Part shown: piece by piece, positions 10,991 through 20,475 of the stretch
Numbering within the stretch: position 1 is the stretch's first letter
Layout of the letters: every line of letters starts with the position of its first letter
Origin: Sthenelais limicola
Lineage: Eukaryota; Annelida; Polychaeta; Phyllodocida; Sigalionidae
Length of the DNA stretch: 64,000 bases
Reading direction: 5' to 3'
Assembly (NCBI GenBank): GCA_942159475.1
Contig: OW804096.1
Span: 136,278,791 to 136,342,790 of the forward strand
The notes under the pieces: generated by a model
What the model was told of the DNA's origin: nothing
The model's database searches: none
The model's input: the letters and a program-made list of their open reading frames with translations, nothing else
Position numbers and translations under genes: made by a program

Positions 10991-11109
10991 AGAATTACGT
11001 GCCGTGATAAAGGTACAGTAAAGAAACAATTTAGAATTGTATATGCCTATAGATACGGCAGGAAACTAAATAAAAACCTTTAAAAACAAAACAAAAAGAA
11101 TTACGTGCC
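10991..11109 (+). mobile_element. 5'-truncated LINE 3' tail with target-site duplication
   Basis: AGAATTACGTGCC occurs at 10991-11003 and again at 11097-11109. The 93 bp between end in AAATAAAAACCTTTAAAAAC and an A-rich tail. The body (TTAGAATTGTATATGCCTA, CGGCAGGA) matches the last ~70 bp of the LINE at 47.06-47.56 kb. The TSD, poly-A-like tail and extreme 5' truncation are the signature of target-primed reverse transcription. Confidence 0.85.
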
Positions 11110-11187
11110 ATGAAACATGTGAATCACAGACAAAACTAACAAATACAAATTGGCAAAAAGAATACCGGTATCTCATCCAGAGTAGAT

Positions 11188-11421
11188 GGGTCAGATTTTC
11201 AGAAAATGTACAATTGGCAGCTGTACACATTTAGTAAATTCTGCTAAATTAGGCTGCAATTTGGTCAATACTAGGTAAATTCGAGTATATTTGGCTTTGC
11301 ATTGATTCTAGCAATCTGTCTGGTTATGTTGAACTGAATTTTGAACCTAATTTATGTCTGAAATTAGGGTCATTGAGTGGATTGGTGAAGACGAATTGTA
11401 CATTTTCTGACGATTTCACCC
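11188..11421 (+). mobile_element. Family A MITE
   Basis: Left end canonical. The right end is the CGATTTCACCC variant seen in several other copies (42.5, 43.5, 46.1 kb), suggesting a sub-family. Confidence 0.85.
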
Positions 11422-11426
11422 ATGAG

Positions 11427-11597
11427 GATCAAAATACAGTTCAATATAACTAAACCAATTGTTTGAATCAACCCGATACCAAATATACTCAGACATACGG
11501 TACCTAGTATTGACCATTTTTCAGCCTAATTTAGCAGAATTTCCTGAATGAGTAGTGCTGGCAATTGTACATTCTACATTCTTGGACGACCTGACCC
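11427..11597 (-). mobile_element. Family A MITE, partial
   Basis: Starts inside the element (AAAATACAGTTCAATATAAC) a few bases after the preceding copy and ends CTTGGACGACCTGACCC. The right terminus carries a small insertion. Confidence 0.7.
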
Positions 11598-11601
11598 ATA
11601 T

Positions 11602-11833
11602 GGGTCAGATTTTCAGAAGACGTACAATTCACCTTCACCAATTCTCTCAAATAACCCAAATCTAAGACAAAAATCAGGTTAAAAATACTGTTCGACATAA
11701 CCAAAAAGACTGTTTGAATCAAGGCAATACCAAATATATACCCATATATACCTAGTGTTGATGATTTTTCAGTCCAATTTAGCAGAATTTACAAGATAAT
11801 CTGCCAATTGTACATTTTCTGAAGATCTGACCC
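11602..11833 (-). mobile_element. Family A MITE
   Basis: Complete. Its GGGTCAG starts four bases after the CTGACCC of the neighbour (CTGACCCATATGGGTCAG), so two A ends meet across one CATATG. Confidence 0.85.
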
Positions 11834-12089
11834 ATATACCCATATGATGAGTGTGAAGCCAGCTATAAGAGGCAAGGAAGCCATATAGCTGGCGATGCCT
11901 GGATGTGGCTTCCCACTGCACTTGTCCCCCATCAGCTGGCTTCTGCCTGCCCACTCAGCCAGAAGATGTTCCCGGGTGAAATGATTACATACACGACATG
12001 CCAGATATCTCATCTACAGGGTCTACAGTTGTTGTACCACGGGCTTATTACAGTGGAGGATGGGCAACTGTGGCTGGTCTGCCAATAGG

Positions 12090-12215
12090 TGGCGTTTGTG
12101 GTGGTGGTGGTGGGAGATTGGGTGGTGTTTGTGGTGGTGGTGGAGGGGGAGGGGGTGGTGGTGGTGGAGGGGGAGGGGGGTGGTGGGGGTGGTAGTGGAG
12201 GTGGAGGTGGAAGGG
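12090..12215 (+). repeat. G-rich GGT/GGA simple repeat
   Basis: Runs of GGTGGT, GGAGGGGGAGG and similar with very few C. Composition-driven short ORFs cross it. It directly abuts an A element. Confidence 0.9.
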
Positions 12216-12229
12216 TTGGATGCCTACAA

Positions 12230-12463
12230 GGGTCAGATTTTCAGAAAATGTACAATTGGGTTCACCAATCCTCTCAAATAACCCAATTTTCAGACGAAAA
12301 TAAAGTTCAAAATACCGTTCAAGCTAACCAAACAGATTGCTAGAATCATTGCAATGCCAAATATACTCCAATTTACCTAGTATTGACCAAATTTCAGCTT
12401 AATTTTGCTTAATTTACTATATGTGTACAGCTGCCAATTGTAAATTTTCTGAAAATCTGACCC
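12230..12463 (-). mobile_element. Family A MITE
   Basis: Both termini present (GGGTCAGATTTTCAGAAAAT; TTTTCTGAAAATCTGACCC). ACAAG flanks it directly on the left and follows on the right (CCCACAAG), a possible longer target duplication. Confidence 0.85.
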
Positions 12464-12505
12464 ACAAGATACCATACCCATTTGTGATATTACAATGTAT
12501 TATAC

Positions 12506-12727
12506 CAATCACATGCAATAAACATCTATAGAAAAGCCAACTTTCATGCAGTATACAAATCGACCCTTTTATTCCAAATACACATAGATCTGCCATTGCA
12601 TGCATATATTGCATTAATAACACGCAATAAACATCCATAAAATGCCAAGTTTCATGCAGTAAACAGAGCCATAACTGCAATAAACTTCTACACAAAGCCA
12701 GCTTTCATGCAGTAAACAGAGCCACAA
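12506..12727 (+). repeat. Degenerate tandem repeat
   Basis: Three copies of a block built around CAATAAACATC, AAAGCCA and TTTCATGCAGTANACAGA near 12516, 12625 and 12680. Spacing is uneven. Confidence 0.65.
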
Positions 12728-12779
12728 TTGACAAACACTTAATAAACTTAATAAAAATGAATTATAAATGAATTATAGG

Positions 12780-13006
12780 AGTCAGATCGTCAGAAAATGT
12801 ACAATTCACCTTTACCAATCGTTACAAATAACTCAAATTCCAGACGAAAATAAAGTTCAAAATGCAGTTCAACCTAACCAAACAGATTGCTAGAATCAAT
12901 GCAATGCCAAATATACTCGAGTTTACCCAGTATTGACCAAATTGCAGCCTAATTTAGCAGAATTTACTAAATGTCTACAGCTGCCAATTGTCTGAAAATC
13001 TGACCC
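12780..13006 (-). mobile_element. Family A MITE
   Basis: Left end is the GTCAGATCGTCAGAAAATGT variant. The right end lost part of the TIR (CAATTGTCTGAAAATCTGACCC, missing TACATTT). Confidence 0.8.
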
Positions 13007-13182
13007 ATAGGGCAATAAACATACTCTCAGCAATGCATAATATTGACTGTGGATAAGGCATTCATTCACAGTACATCAAGGTAACGTGGCACTGGTCTGA
13101 TAGGAATTAATGAATCAATTCAAGTGGCAATGAATGCAGAGCTGAATATGAATAATGCTGATGAGTTAGTTCCTTCCTTTAT

Positions 13183-13350
13183 GGGTCAGATCGTCAGAAA
13201 ATGTACAATTCACCTTCACCAATCCTCTCAAATGACCCATGTTTGAGACAAAAGTGACGTTCAAAATACGGTTTCACACGATGAAAGAGACAATTTTAAT
13301 CAGCACAATGTCAAAGATACTCTGACATACCCATTATTCATAATGATCAG
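13183..13350 (-). mobile_element. Family A MITE, truncated
   Basis: Starts GGGTCAGATCGTCAGAAAAT, follows the family for about 165 bp and stops near ACCCATTATTCATAATGATC before the second TIR. Confidence 0.75.
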
Positions 13351-13404
13351 TTTCTCTCCAAAGGTTGACATTTTAGGGGAGAAGAGACTGTAACTACTAC
13401 TGTG

Positions 13405-13612
13405 AACGTATTAATGTTCGCGCCGTATTTATTTTCGCTATTTTCGCGCACCCACCTTTGTGCGCGAAATAAATCCTGCGCGAAGGTATAATTATTGCAT
13501 AAACAATGTGTGAGACTTCCTTGCTGCGCGAATTTAAAATCTCCGCGAAAAGGTGTCATTGTAATTAGTGCGCGGGAAATTTATCTGTGCGAAAATAAAT
13601 ACGTTTAAAGTA
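13405..13612. mobile_element. Fold-back element N (CGTATTTATTTTCGC arms)
   Basis: CGTATTTATTTTCGC (13423-13437) is the exact inverse of GCGAAAATAAATACG (13589-13603). Further CGCGAAAA/TTTTCGCG-type blocks lie between. The interior is rich in GCGCGAA words unlike its AT-rich surroundings. Confidence 0.65.
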
Positions 13613-13800
13613 TATAACACTAATCTATCTAGACCTGCGCCCATTCCAAAATGAGTACCAATGAAATAAAATTACGATCTGATTTCCAAAGCTCATGTTA
13701 GCTAGCATTGCGAAAAAAAATGCACTAAATATGTAATTAACGGACTATACCAATTCCTACCATCTACCTTCTTAACATGTGTAAATTACAAAAGGTTGAT

Positions 13801-14000
13801 NNNNNNNNNNNNNNNNNNNNNNNNNNNNNNNNNNNNNNNNNNNNNNNNNNNNNNNNNNNNNNNNNNNNNNNNNNNNNNNNNNNNNNNNNNNNNNNNNNNN
13901 NNNNNNNNNNNNNNNNNNNNNNNNNNNNNNNNNNNNNNNNNNNNNNNNNNNNNNNNNNNNNNNNNNNNNNNNNNNNNNNNNNNNNNNNNNNNNNNNNNNN
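13801..14000. other. Assembly gap (200 N)
   Basis: Exactly 200 undetermined bases, a typical placeholder size. The right edge is a GA tract, so the gap probably reflects an unresolved low-complexity repeat. Confidence 0.99.
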
Positions 14001-14125
14001 AATAGAGAAGAGAACGTGTGAGAGAGACCAACAAAGAGAGAGAAAGTGAGCGACACAAAGAGAGACAGACAGACAGACAGAGAGAGGGAGCAAGAAGGAG
14101 AGACAGAAAGGGAGAGAGACAGACT
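14001..14125 (+). repeat. Purine-rich tract next to the gap
   Basis: GAGAGAGAC, GACAGACAGACAGACAG and similar words. It probably continues into the gap. Confidence 0.85.
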
Positions 14126-14179
14126 ACTACTCTTATACACCCATACTGTATGGGAGGGTCTATAACACCAGACACTTAA

Positions 14180-14413
14180 GGGTCAGATGTCAGAAAATGT
14201 ACAATTGGCAGCTCCAGACATTTAGTAAATTCTGCTAAATTAGGCTGCAATTTGGTCAATACTAGGTACATTCGAGTATATTCGGCATTGCATTGATTCT
14301 AGCAATCTGTTTGGTTAGGGTGAACTGAAATTGAACTTTATTTTCGTCTGAAATTTGGGGTTATTTGAGAAGATTGGCGAAGTTGAATTGTATATATTCT
14401 GAAAATCTGACCC
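14180..14413 (+). mobile_element. Family A MITE
   Basis: Termini GGGTCAGATGTCAGAAAATG and ATTCTGAAAATCTGACCC. The flanks read TTAAGGGTC and GACCCTTAT, consistent with a TA target. Confidence 0.85.
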
Positions 14414-14659
14414 TTATGTCCATAATAATGATGTATCCGTACTAGTGAGTAAATAGTGGTTTTATAGTAGAAAATATTACACCATTATGGATCCATTGCT
14501 TTTAGTGAGCGATTATATTATATTTTCATACTAAATATAGAAGCACAGGGAGAAGAGCAACCCATAATTGAGCGGGTGAGCCCATGCTTAGTGGTGGAGG
14601 AGGTATTGATGGGTCTAATGGAGATGCAGGGATCGCATGTTACCTTGTATTATCGCTCG
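14414..14659. other. Unique sequence
   Basis: No repeat or ORF recognised. Confidence 0.5.
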
Positions 14660-14889
14660 GGAAATCGTGAAATTGTACAATTCATTTCACAAATCCTCTC
14701 AAATAACACACATTTAAGACAGAAATTAGGTTAAAAAATACAGTTCAATATAATGAATATGTCCTTGTGTTTAATTCAATACCAAATATACTCGGATATA
14801 TCTAGTATTTATCATTTTTCAGCCACATTTAGCGGAATTTTGGTAAATGTGTAGATGTGCCGATTGTACATTTTCTGAAAATTTGACCC
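14660..14889 (-). mobile_element. Family A MITE, diverged
   Basis: The left terminus is eroded (AAATTGTACAATTCATTTCA). The interior and the right terminus (GTACATTTTCTGAAAATTTG ACCC) are recognisable. Confidence 0.7.
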
Positions 14890-14997
14890 ACCGCACATGT
14901 GCATGCTTCCTCCTATTGCCGCATGGTGCGCCCCTAACCTCTAGGCCAAGGTCAACAGGTCAAGGGCACTCTTACATTGATTTTAATATATGATGTG

Positions 14998-15212
14998 TTT
15001 CAGGAAATGTTCACCAACCCTATCAAATTACCCAAATTTGAGACAAAAATGAGCTTCAAAATAGTGTTTAACCGAAATGAGCCGATACCTTTAATCATTG
15101 CAATACTTAATATACTCAGATATACTTAGCATGTACCATTTTCCAGTCTAACTTAGCAGAATTTACTTAATATGTGGAGCTGCCGATTGTAATTTTGTGA
15201 CGACTTTACTCA
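14998..15212 (-). mobile_element. Family A MITE, strongly diverged
   Basis: AAATGTTCACCAACCCTATC and CTTAGCAGAATTTACTTAAT retain the family order, but both TIRs are degraded. GTGTTTCAGGAAATG at its start resembles a family B end, so a B/A junction is possible. Confidence 0.55.
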
Positions 15213-15415
15213 TAATACAGTTCTACCTTTTGCCGTCGGCTAATGTTGACTAATATTTGCAGCAAAACGAATGGACGAATGTTAGTAGAAATAACACTTT
15301 AAACATCATTACATCTGTAAAAAAAAAAAAAGAAATTGTTGAGAATTGCCTGTGACCATGGCTACTCTTCATATACTACTAACCATAGATTTCCATCCTC
15401 TGACTAGATGTCTCT

Positions 15416-15586
15416 AAAGCCTGGCGCACACATGGCCGATTTGGCCCCCGATTGCCCCTCCGATTTGGCCCCCGATTGCCCTCCGATTTGGGTCTCCTGA
15501 TGGATCTTAGGTTTTCATTTCATCAGGAAACCCAAATCGTGGGGTTATCGGGAGCCAAATCGGCCATGTGTGCGTCAGGCTTTAGT
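15416..15586. mobile_element. Fold-back element D (D1)
   Basis: Arms AAAGCCTGGCGCACACATGG CCGATTTGG and CCAAATCGGCCATGTGTGCG TCAGGCTTT are inverted over about 30 bp. A CCCGATTG/CCGATTTGG block is repeated in the left arm. Same family as 41.85, 59.22 and 59.95 kb. Confidence 0.85.
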
Positions 15587-15733
15587 TGAGTTCCTGGTTA
15601 ATTACCTTCCTTCATTTTTGTACTGATCTTCATATATAAAAATTAGCTCGGATTGTGTTCATGAATTCTAAAATAATATGTAAAAAAGAAACATGACCGT
15701 AGTAGCTCTCTCACTCACTAAACTACTGAATAA

Positions 15734-16188
15734 AGGGCCTTGTCCACTAAGCCGATTCTCATGCGATTCTCACGGAAATAGGGGATTTGCATGTCTCACT
15801 GCGCATGTCTACTGAAGTGCATGCTGGGATGGATTCTGATGAAATCTGACATACAAATATTTGGCAAGATTGTTATCGAAAATTCCAAGAAAGTTTTCAA
15901 CATTATCTTAGCTTATATAAATGATCTATGAAAACCAAATGCATGATGGGAAAGGTGGAGGCTTGTGTTATGTCAACATGTATAACATATGGATATTAAC
16001 ATTAGAACATTGATAAATATTCCATGCCAAACATGACATGTTTTCTATAGATTTTAGACTGTACCATTAGTCCCACAATTCTATGCAAATTAAGATTCAA
16101 AATGGCGGCTATGCAACTCCCCTATTAGTGGAAACGAGTCCTCTGCAGGGCAAAATCGCATGATAATCGGCTTAGTGGACCAGGCCCT
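15734..16188. mobile_element. Fold-back element F, host of a nested C MITE
   Basis: The left end AGGGCCTTGTCCACTAAGCC GATT pairs with the right end AATCGGCTTAGTGGACCAGG CCCT. TAA lies directly outside each end (15731-15733, 16189-16191). Without the nested C copy at 15778-16125 only about 107 bp remain, so F is a short fold-back element. The TAA flank suggests a Harbinger-like mobiliser (inference). Confidence 0.85.
15778..16125 (+). mobile_element. Family C MITE, complete, nested in F
   Basis: Left ATAGGGGATTTGCATGTCTC, right GCGGCTATGCAACTCCCCTAT; the true TIR is about 14 bp. Interior landmarks are TGCGCATGTC, GCATGCTGGGATGGATTCTG, AACCAAATGCATGATGGGAA and AAAATGGCGGC. It lies wholly within F, so it inserted later. 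Confidence 0.85.
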
Positions 16189-16497
16189 TAACAAGGAGAG
16201 AAGCACCATGATGACCCTTAGAGACTAATCCAATCAGATGATCGGCGGACGCTGTTCACGTCATAATTATGACGTCATGTCTGACATACAAGATAGAGCG
16301 TCTTAAGGTTATGATGGCATAACAGTGTCGCCCCACAAGGTCAAGGTCATCTTCGTCTTCCCACTATCTTCAAAATGTCTCTCTTTAATATTCTTAAACT
16401 TAGGGAATGTACGATGAAATGGAGACTGTTGCATGATATTAGTTTTAAATATGGCAAAATCTGAAGAAATGTGTATCGTGGGGATGTGGAGGCTGCA

Positions 16498-16833
16498 TAG
16501 GGGCTTTGCATAGCCGCGATTTTGAATCTTGATTCTCATGGAATTATGGGACTAATGGTAGTGTAGAAAATATGCCATGTTCATCATGGGATATGTACTG
16601 GTGCTCCAATGTCAATACCCATGTGTTATGTATGTTTCCATAACACAAGCCTCCATCTTTCCCATCATGCATTTGGTTACTATAGGTCATTTATACAAGC
16701 ATGGTATTGTTGAAAAACATTCTTGCCACTTTCAATAAAAATGTTGCAAAGAATTTGTGCGTCAGATTTCATCAGAATCCATCCCAGGATGCACTGTAAC
16801 AGACATGCGCAGTGAGACATGCAAATCCCCTAT
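16498..16833 (-). mobile_element. Family C MITE, complete
   Basis: Reverse orientation: it begins TAGGGGCTTTGCATAGCCGC and ends GAGACATGCAAATCCCCTA. It lies 370 bp from the nested copy in inverted arrangement. Confidence 0.85.
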
Positions 16834-16905
16834 TGTTTGCTTTACGTCCCTTTAACACTTTATTTTCTTATGTATATTTGGTCATATCGAGTTTTAGGTT
16901 ATTTT
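16834..16905 (+). repeat. Diverged repeat S tail
   Basis: GTTTGCTTTACGTCCCTTTA ACAC followed by TTGGTCATATCGAG has the same order of words as S. It directly abuts the C copy. Confidence 0.4.
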
Positions 16906-16989
16906 CCCACAGGGATATCGGGGGACATGCTATAGTTTGTCCAAAAAATAGTTGACACAGGATTCCTTCGTTCCTTTAAATTAATTAAG

Positions 16990-17263
16990 AAGAGGGACTT
17001 TGCACGCCACGTCATAATTATGACGTCATGGATGACATACAATTATGACAAGGATCTGTCTACCACTTGCCCAGCGAGCCACTCTTTGCAATCAACCATG
17101 GAGAAACAGGGCCAGTATAACCAGCTCTTCCTTCCTTCTAAGCAAAACAACAGCTGCTGCACATGGAACAGAAACAGCGCAATACAATGCAGCTGTATAT
17201 TTAGCCATGGTTGATCGCAAACGGTGACTCAGGGAGGAAAGGTTTGAAGTCAAAAGTCCCTCA
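16990..17263. mobile_element. Inverted-repeat element M
   Basis: Outer arms GAGGGACTTTG and CAAAAGTCCCTC. Inner arms TTTGCAATCAACCATGG (about 17085-17101) and CCATGGTTGATCGCAAA (about 17204-17220). A palindromic ACGTCATAATTATGACGT followed by CATG lies near 17010 and is shared with 16259-16276. Confidence 0.5.
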
Positions 17264-17290
17264 CTTTTTTCTCTTCTACTTTTGGGACAG

Positions 17291-17759
17291 TATTGCCTAC
17301 CTTGATGGTATATTTACAGTGGACAGGACTGAACAGTTGCCTTAACTATTAGGCCTATACATAGATTTCACTGACGTCACGGCCCTGGCCATGTTTGGGG
17401 TCAAGTTAAATGCCTATGTATGCTGCGATACTTGAAAATACCGTTTTCTGGCTGTTTTAACTTTTACCAGTTTTCATCTGCCTCAATAATATCTTCTTGA
17501 TAGGTTAGATAACCTGCCTATAGTGTATAATTACCCAAATATCCTGTCTTGTGAGGTTTATCAACTTTGTTTTGATACCCCCGCCATAGACGGCAAGCGT
17601 AGCGATGACCCGAGACATGGCGGCTACCATGATACCCCAGCCTACTGGGTGACGTCATGTGAAATCTATCTATACCTAGTATTGCCTACCTTGATGGTAT
17701 ATTTACAGTGGACAGGACTGAACAGTTACTGAACAGTTGCCTTAACTATTAGGCCTATA
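17291..17759 (+). repeat. 70-bp direct duplication flanking element I
   Basis: TATTGCCTACCTTGATGGTA through AGGCCTATA is present at 17291-17359 and at 17680-17759. The second copy has an extra 11 bp (a repeat of ACTGAACAGTT). Element I sits between the copies. Confidence 0.9.
17360..17674. mobile_element. Inverted-repeat element I with CRE-like ends
   Basis: ATAGATTTCACTGACGTCAC near the left and GTGACGTCATGTGAAATCTA near the right are imperfect inverted repeats, each holding TGACGTCA. TATA flanks both ends. Confidence 0.65.
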
Positions 17760-17858
17760 CCCCTCAGCCATCTTCTAGTCCAATCAGTTGGTAATGTATT
17801 TTTGAAGGCCAGCAATTTGCCAGTCTCTCCTCTGCTCCTTCAGGAGCTTATTCCTCAT

Positions 17859-18093
17859 GGGTCAGATCGTCAGAAAATGTACAATTGGCAGCTCTACACT
17901 TTTAGGAAATTCTGCTAAATGAGGGTGAAAAATGAAGAATACCAGGTATATCTGAGTATATTTGGTATCGCATTGATTTCAAGTATCAGTTGTGTTATGT
18001 TAAACTGCATTTTGAAGCTCATTTCTGTCTTAAATGTGGGTTATTTGAGAGGATTGGTGAAGGTGAATTGTACATTTTCTGAAGATCTGACCC
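17859..18093 (+). mobile_element. Family A MITE
   Basis: GGGTCAGATCGTCAGAAAAT to TTCTGAAGATCTGACCC. The interior variant AGGGTGAAAAATGAAGAATA CCAGG is shared with 26.02 and 42.83 kb, a sub-family. Confidence 0.85.
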
Positions 18094-18352
18094 ATATATG
18101 CTCTAACGTAAGACAAGATATATTTGCCCGTGTGTAGTCTGTTATTGCCGTTTAGTGACCCCCAATTAGGCCAAGAGACTTGGGTCATGGCATTAATACT
18201 GAAAATCTATTTTGGAAATAAAGAGAGTGAGTTTTTATTTAAGGCCCCTACTTCATGTATAGAATAGTTAAAACTCATAAAAGTCAACTTAATATTTTTC
18301 GGTGGCCCGCCGAAATCCGCTGGTGCGACTTAAAATTCATGCATTAACATAT

Positions 18353-18597
18353 GGGTCAGATTTTCATCAAATGTACAATTGGCAGCTGTACACATTTAGT
18401 AAATTCTGCTAAATAAGGTTGCAATTTGGTCAATACAAGGTCAATTTGAGTATATTTGGCATTGCATTGATTCTAGCAATATGTCTGGTTAGGTTGAACT
18501 GTATTTTGAACTATATTTTCGTCTGATATTTGGGTTATTTGAGAGGATTGGTGAAGGGGAATTGTACATTTTCTGAAAATCTGACCCATATAGCAGC
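18353..18597 (+). mobile_element. Family A MITE
   Basis: Complete. CATAT on the left and ATATA on the right support insertion at TA. Confidence 0.9.
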
Positions 18598-18624
18598 AAC
18601 AGAATATTGATAACTTTAGTTCTA

Positions 18625-18945
18625 TAGGGGAGTTGCATGTCTCACTCTACATCTATTACAATGCATGTTGTGATCGATTCAGTTCAAATCTGACAGACAA
18701 ATATTTAGCAACATTTTTTTATCGAAATATGCAAGAATCTTTTCACCAAAATCATAGCTTGTATAAATGATTTATAATAACCAAATGCATGATGGGTAAT
18801 ATGAAGTCTTGTTTTATGAAATCATGCTTTATGGAAACAAGCCTATTTACATGAGATCACTATTAAATATTCCATGCTGAACATAACATGTTTTCTATAG
18901 CTTTTACACTGGCATACTCCCACAACTCTTGGAAAAATAAGGCAA
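18625..18945 (+). mobile_element. Family C MITE, right-truncated
   Basis: Starts TAGGGGAGTTGCATGTCTCA, follows the family, and fades after TTTTACACTGGCATACTCCC. The preceding AGCAACAGAATATTGATAAC matches a repeat at 62.9 kb. Confidence 0.7.
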
Positions 18946-19220
18946 GAAAACCTGGACAAGATTCATCTTGCGGAGGGATAGATTTTGGGCTTACATTTTA
19001 GGCTTGATTGTCACTTAGGATAAGATTACTTGAAGCTCTCTAATGACTTCCAGGAAAGTTTGGATACCTTCTCCTCCTCCATGTTCCAGTCCAATCAGTT
19101 GGTAATGTACTTTTGAGGACCAGCAATTTGCCCGCCTTATCCTCGGCCCTTACAGTAGCTTATTACTTATGCTCTAACGTAGCGTAAGACAACATCTGGG
19201 TATATCTAGGTCTCTGATTG

Positions 19221-19434
19221 CCCTTTAATAGCCGAACTCCACTAGAGGAAGAACGGCGGCGACAATTTTTGTTGTTTCATGTTTGCAATAAAAACGCAAA
19301 TGGAGGAGTGCCAGATGTGTTGCCACATTCTCTGGGAACTGTTATGTCTGTATGGATATTTGTTGCAGCAAATTAGTGGGCAACAACAAAATATGTCGGC
19401 GCCGTTTTTCTCTCTAGTGGAGTCGCCCTTTAAT
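19221..19434. mobile_element. Fold-back element G with 9-bp target duplication (G1)
   Basis: CCCTTTAAT flanks both sides (19221-19229, 19426-19434). Inside, GCCGAACTCCACTAGAGG and CTCTAGTGGAGTCG are terminal inverted repeats, followed inward by AACGGCGGCGAC and GTCGGCGCCGTT. An 8-9-bp duplication fits a hAT-like element (inference). Confidence 0.8.
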
Positions 19435-19687
19435 GGGGTACCCTCCTATATCTTATAGATATAGCTATATAGCTAGTATAGCTATATAGCTAGTATTCAT
19501 CATTTGTCAGCTTAACTAAGTAGAATTTAATAGTTACTTTGAGTTCATTCCAGGAATAAGTGATTCTATTAATGACTAATAATTGTCTTCGGCACAATTT
19601 GTTTTAGAACTTTTATACCTTGAGCAACATTTCTAGTGGTAATTTCTCGTAAATCTATATTTCTGGACCAACTACAAACGAGATAAA

Positions 19688-19961
19688 TAGGGGATTTGCA
19701 TGTGCCACTGCGTATGTCTGTCACAGTGCATGCTTTGATGTCATTATCATTTTAAAAATGATCTATGAAAACCAAATGCATGATGGGAAAGATGAAGTCT
19801 TGTGCTATGGAAACATGCATGACACATGGATATTGACATTGGAGTACCAGTTAATATTACATGCTGAACATGGCATGTTTTCAATCGATTTTACACAGTA
19901 CCATTAGTCCCATAATTCCATGCAAATCAAGATTCAGAATGGCGGCTATGCAAGTCCCCTA
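19688..19961 (+). mobile_element. Family C MITE
   Basis: TAGGGGATTTGCATGTGCCA to GCTATGCAAGTCCCCTA. About 70 bp shorter than 15.78 kb, with an internal deletion after GCATGCTTTGATG. Confidence 0.85.
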
Positions 19962-20299
19962 TTGGCGATAAAACTCATAGCATGAAACTGCCCTATAGAC
20001 TAACTACCCGCCCAACATTACAGGCTAAATTGCGGCAATCAGGGGCAAGGGCAGGGCGGGATTAGTTCTGGTAGTACTTGATGATGGGCCGGTCTGTCGG
20101 GCGCACAGTGACCAGGGCCCTAATAGCCGTGCAGCTGTATAAGGCTCCCGGGCTACCACTCATGTACCCCCCGTGCTTTGATGTACCTACTGCGTCCTAT
20201 ATTGGCCCCATTTACCTTTGTACTGAAGCAACTAAACTATGACAAGTTTTGAGGGTTTTACATATATTTTAGTCCCTTTCCCTTACCTTTCTGTGGAAA

Positions 20300-20303
<4 letters not shown>
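19962..20303. other. Unique sequence, no gene seen
   Basis: No repeat match or ORF of note. Confidence 0.5.

Positions 20304-20341
<38 letters not shown>
20304..20341. repeat. (AT)n microsatellite
   Basis: About 19 TA dinucleotides. Confidence 0.97.
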
Positions 20342-20343
<2 letters not shown>

Positions 20344-20390
20344 AAAGGAATTGAATATATTGCCATAGAAGAATATAAGTTAAAAAATAG

Positions 20391-20475
20391 CACTGGGATG
20401 TATTAAAATGGTTAGCATCTAAGACTGCCAATCTGGACATTGTGAATTTGAATCCCAGTGAAGGCAGCCTTTTTA
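20391..20475 (+). repeat. tRNA-like sequence (possible SINE head or tRNA relic)
   Basis: TGGTTAGCATCTAAG (20409-20423) resembles a pol III A box and GAATTTGAATCCC (20443-20455) a B box, 34 bp apart. TTTTT follows at 20470. CACTGGGAT (20391-20399) pairs perfectly with ATCCCAGTG (20452-20460). The T stem does not pair normally, so it is not a functional tRNA. Confidence 0.4.

Noticed and set aside
20391..20475. Functional tRNA gene
   Set aside because: The T stem and acceptor cannot be folded normally; kept only as a tRNA-like relic.
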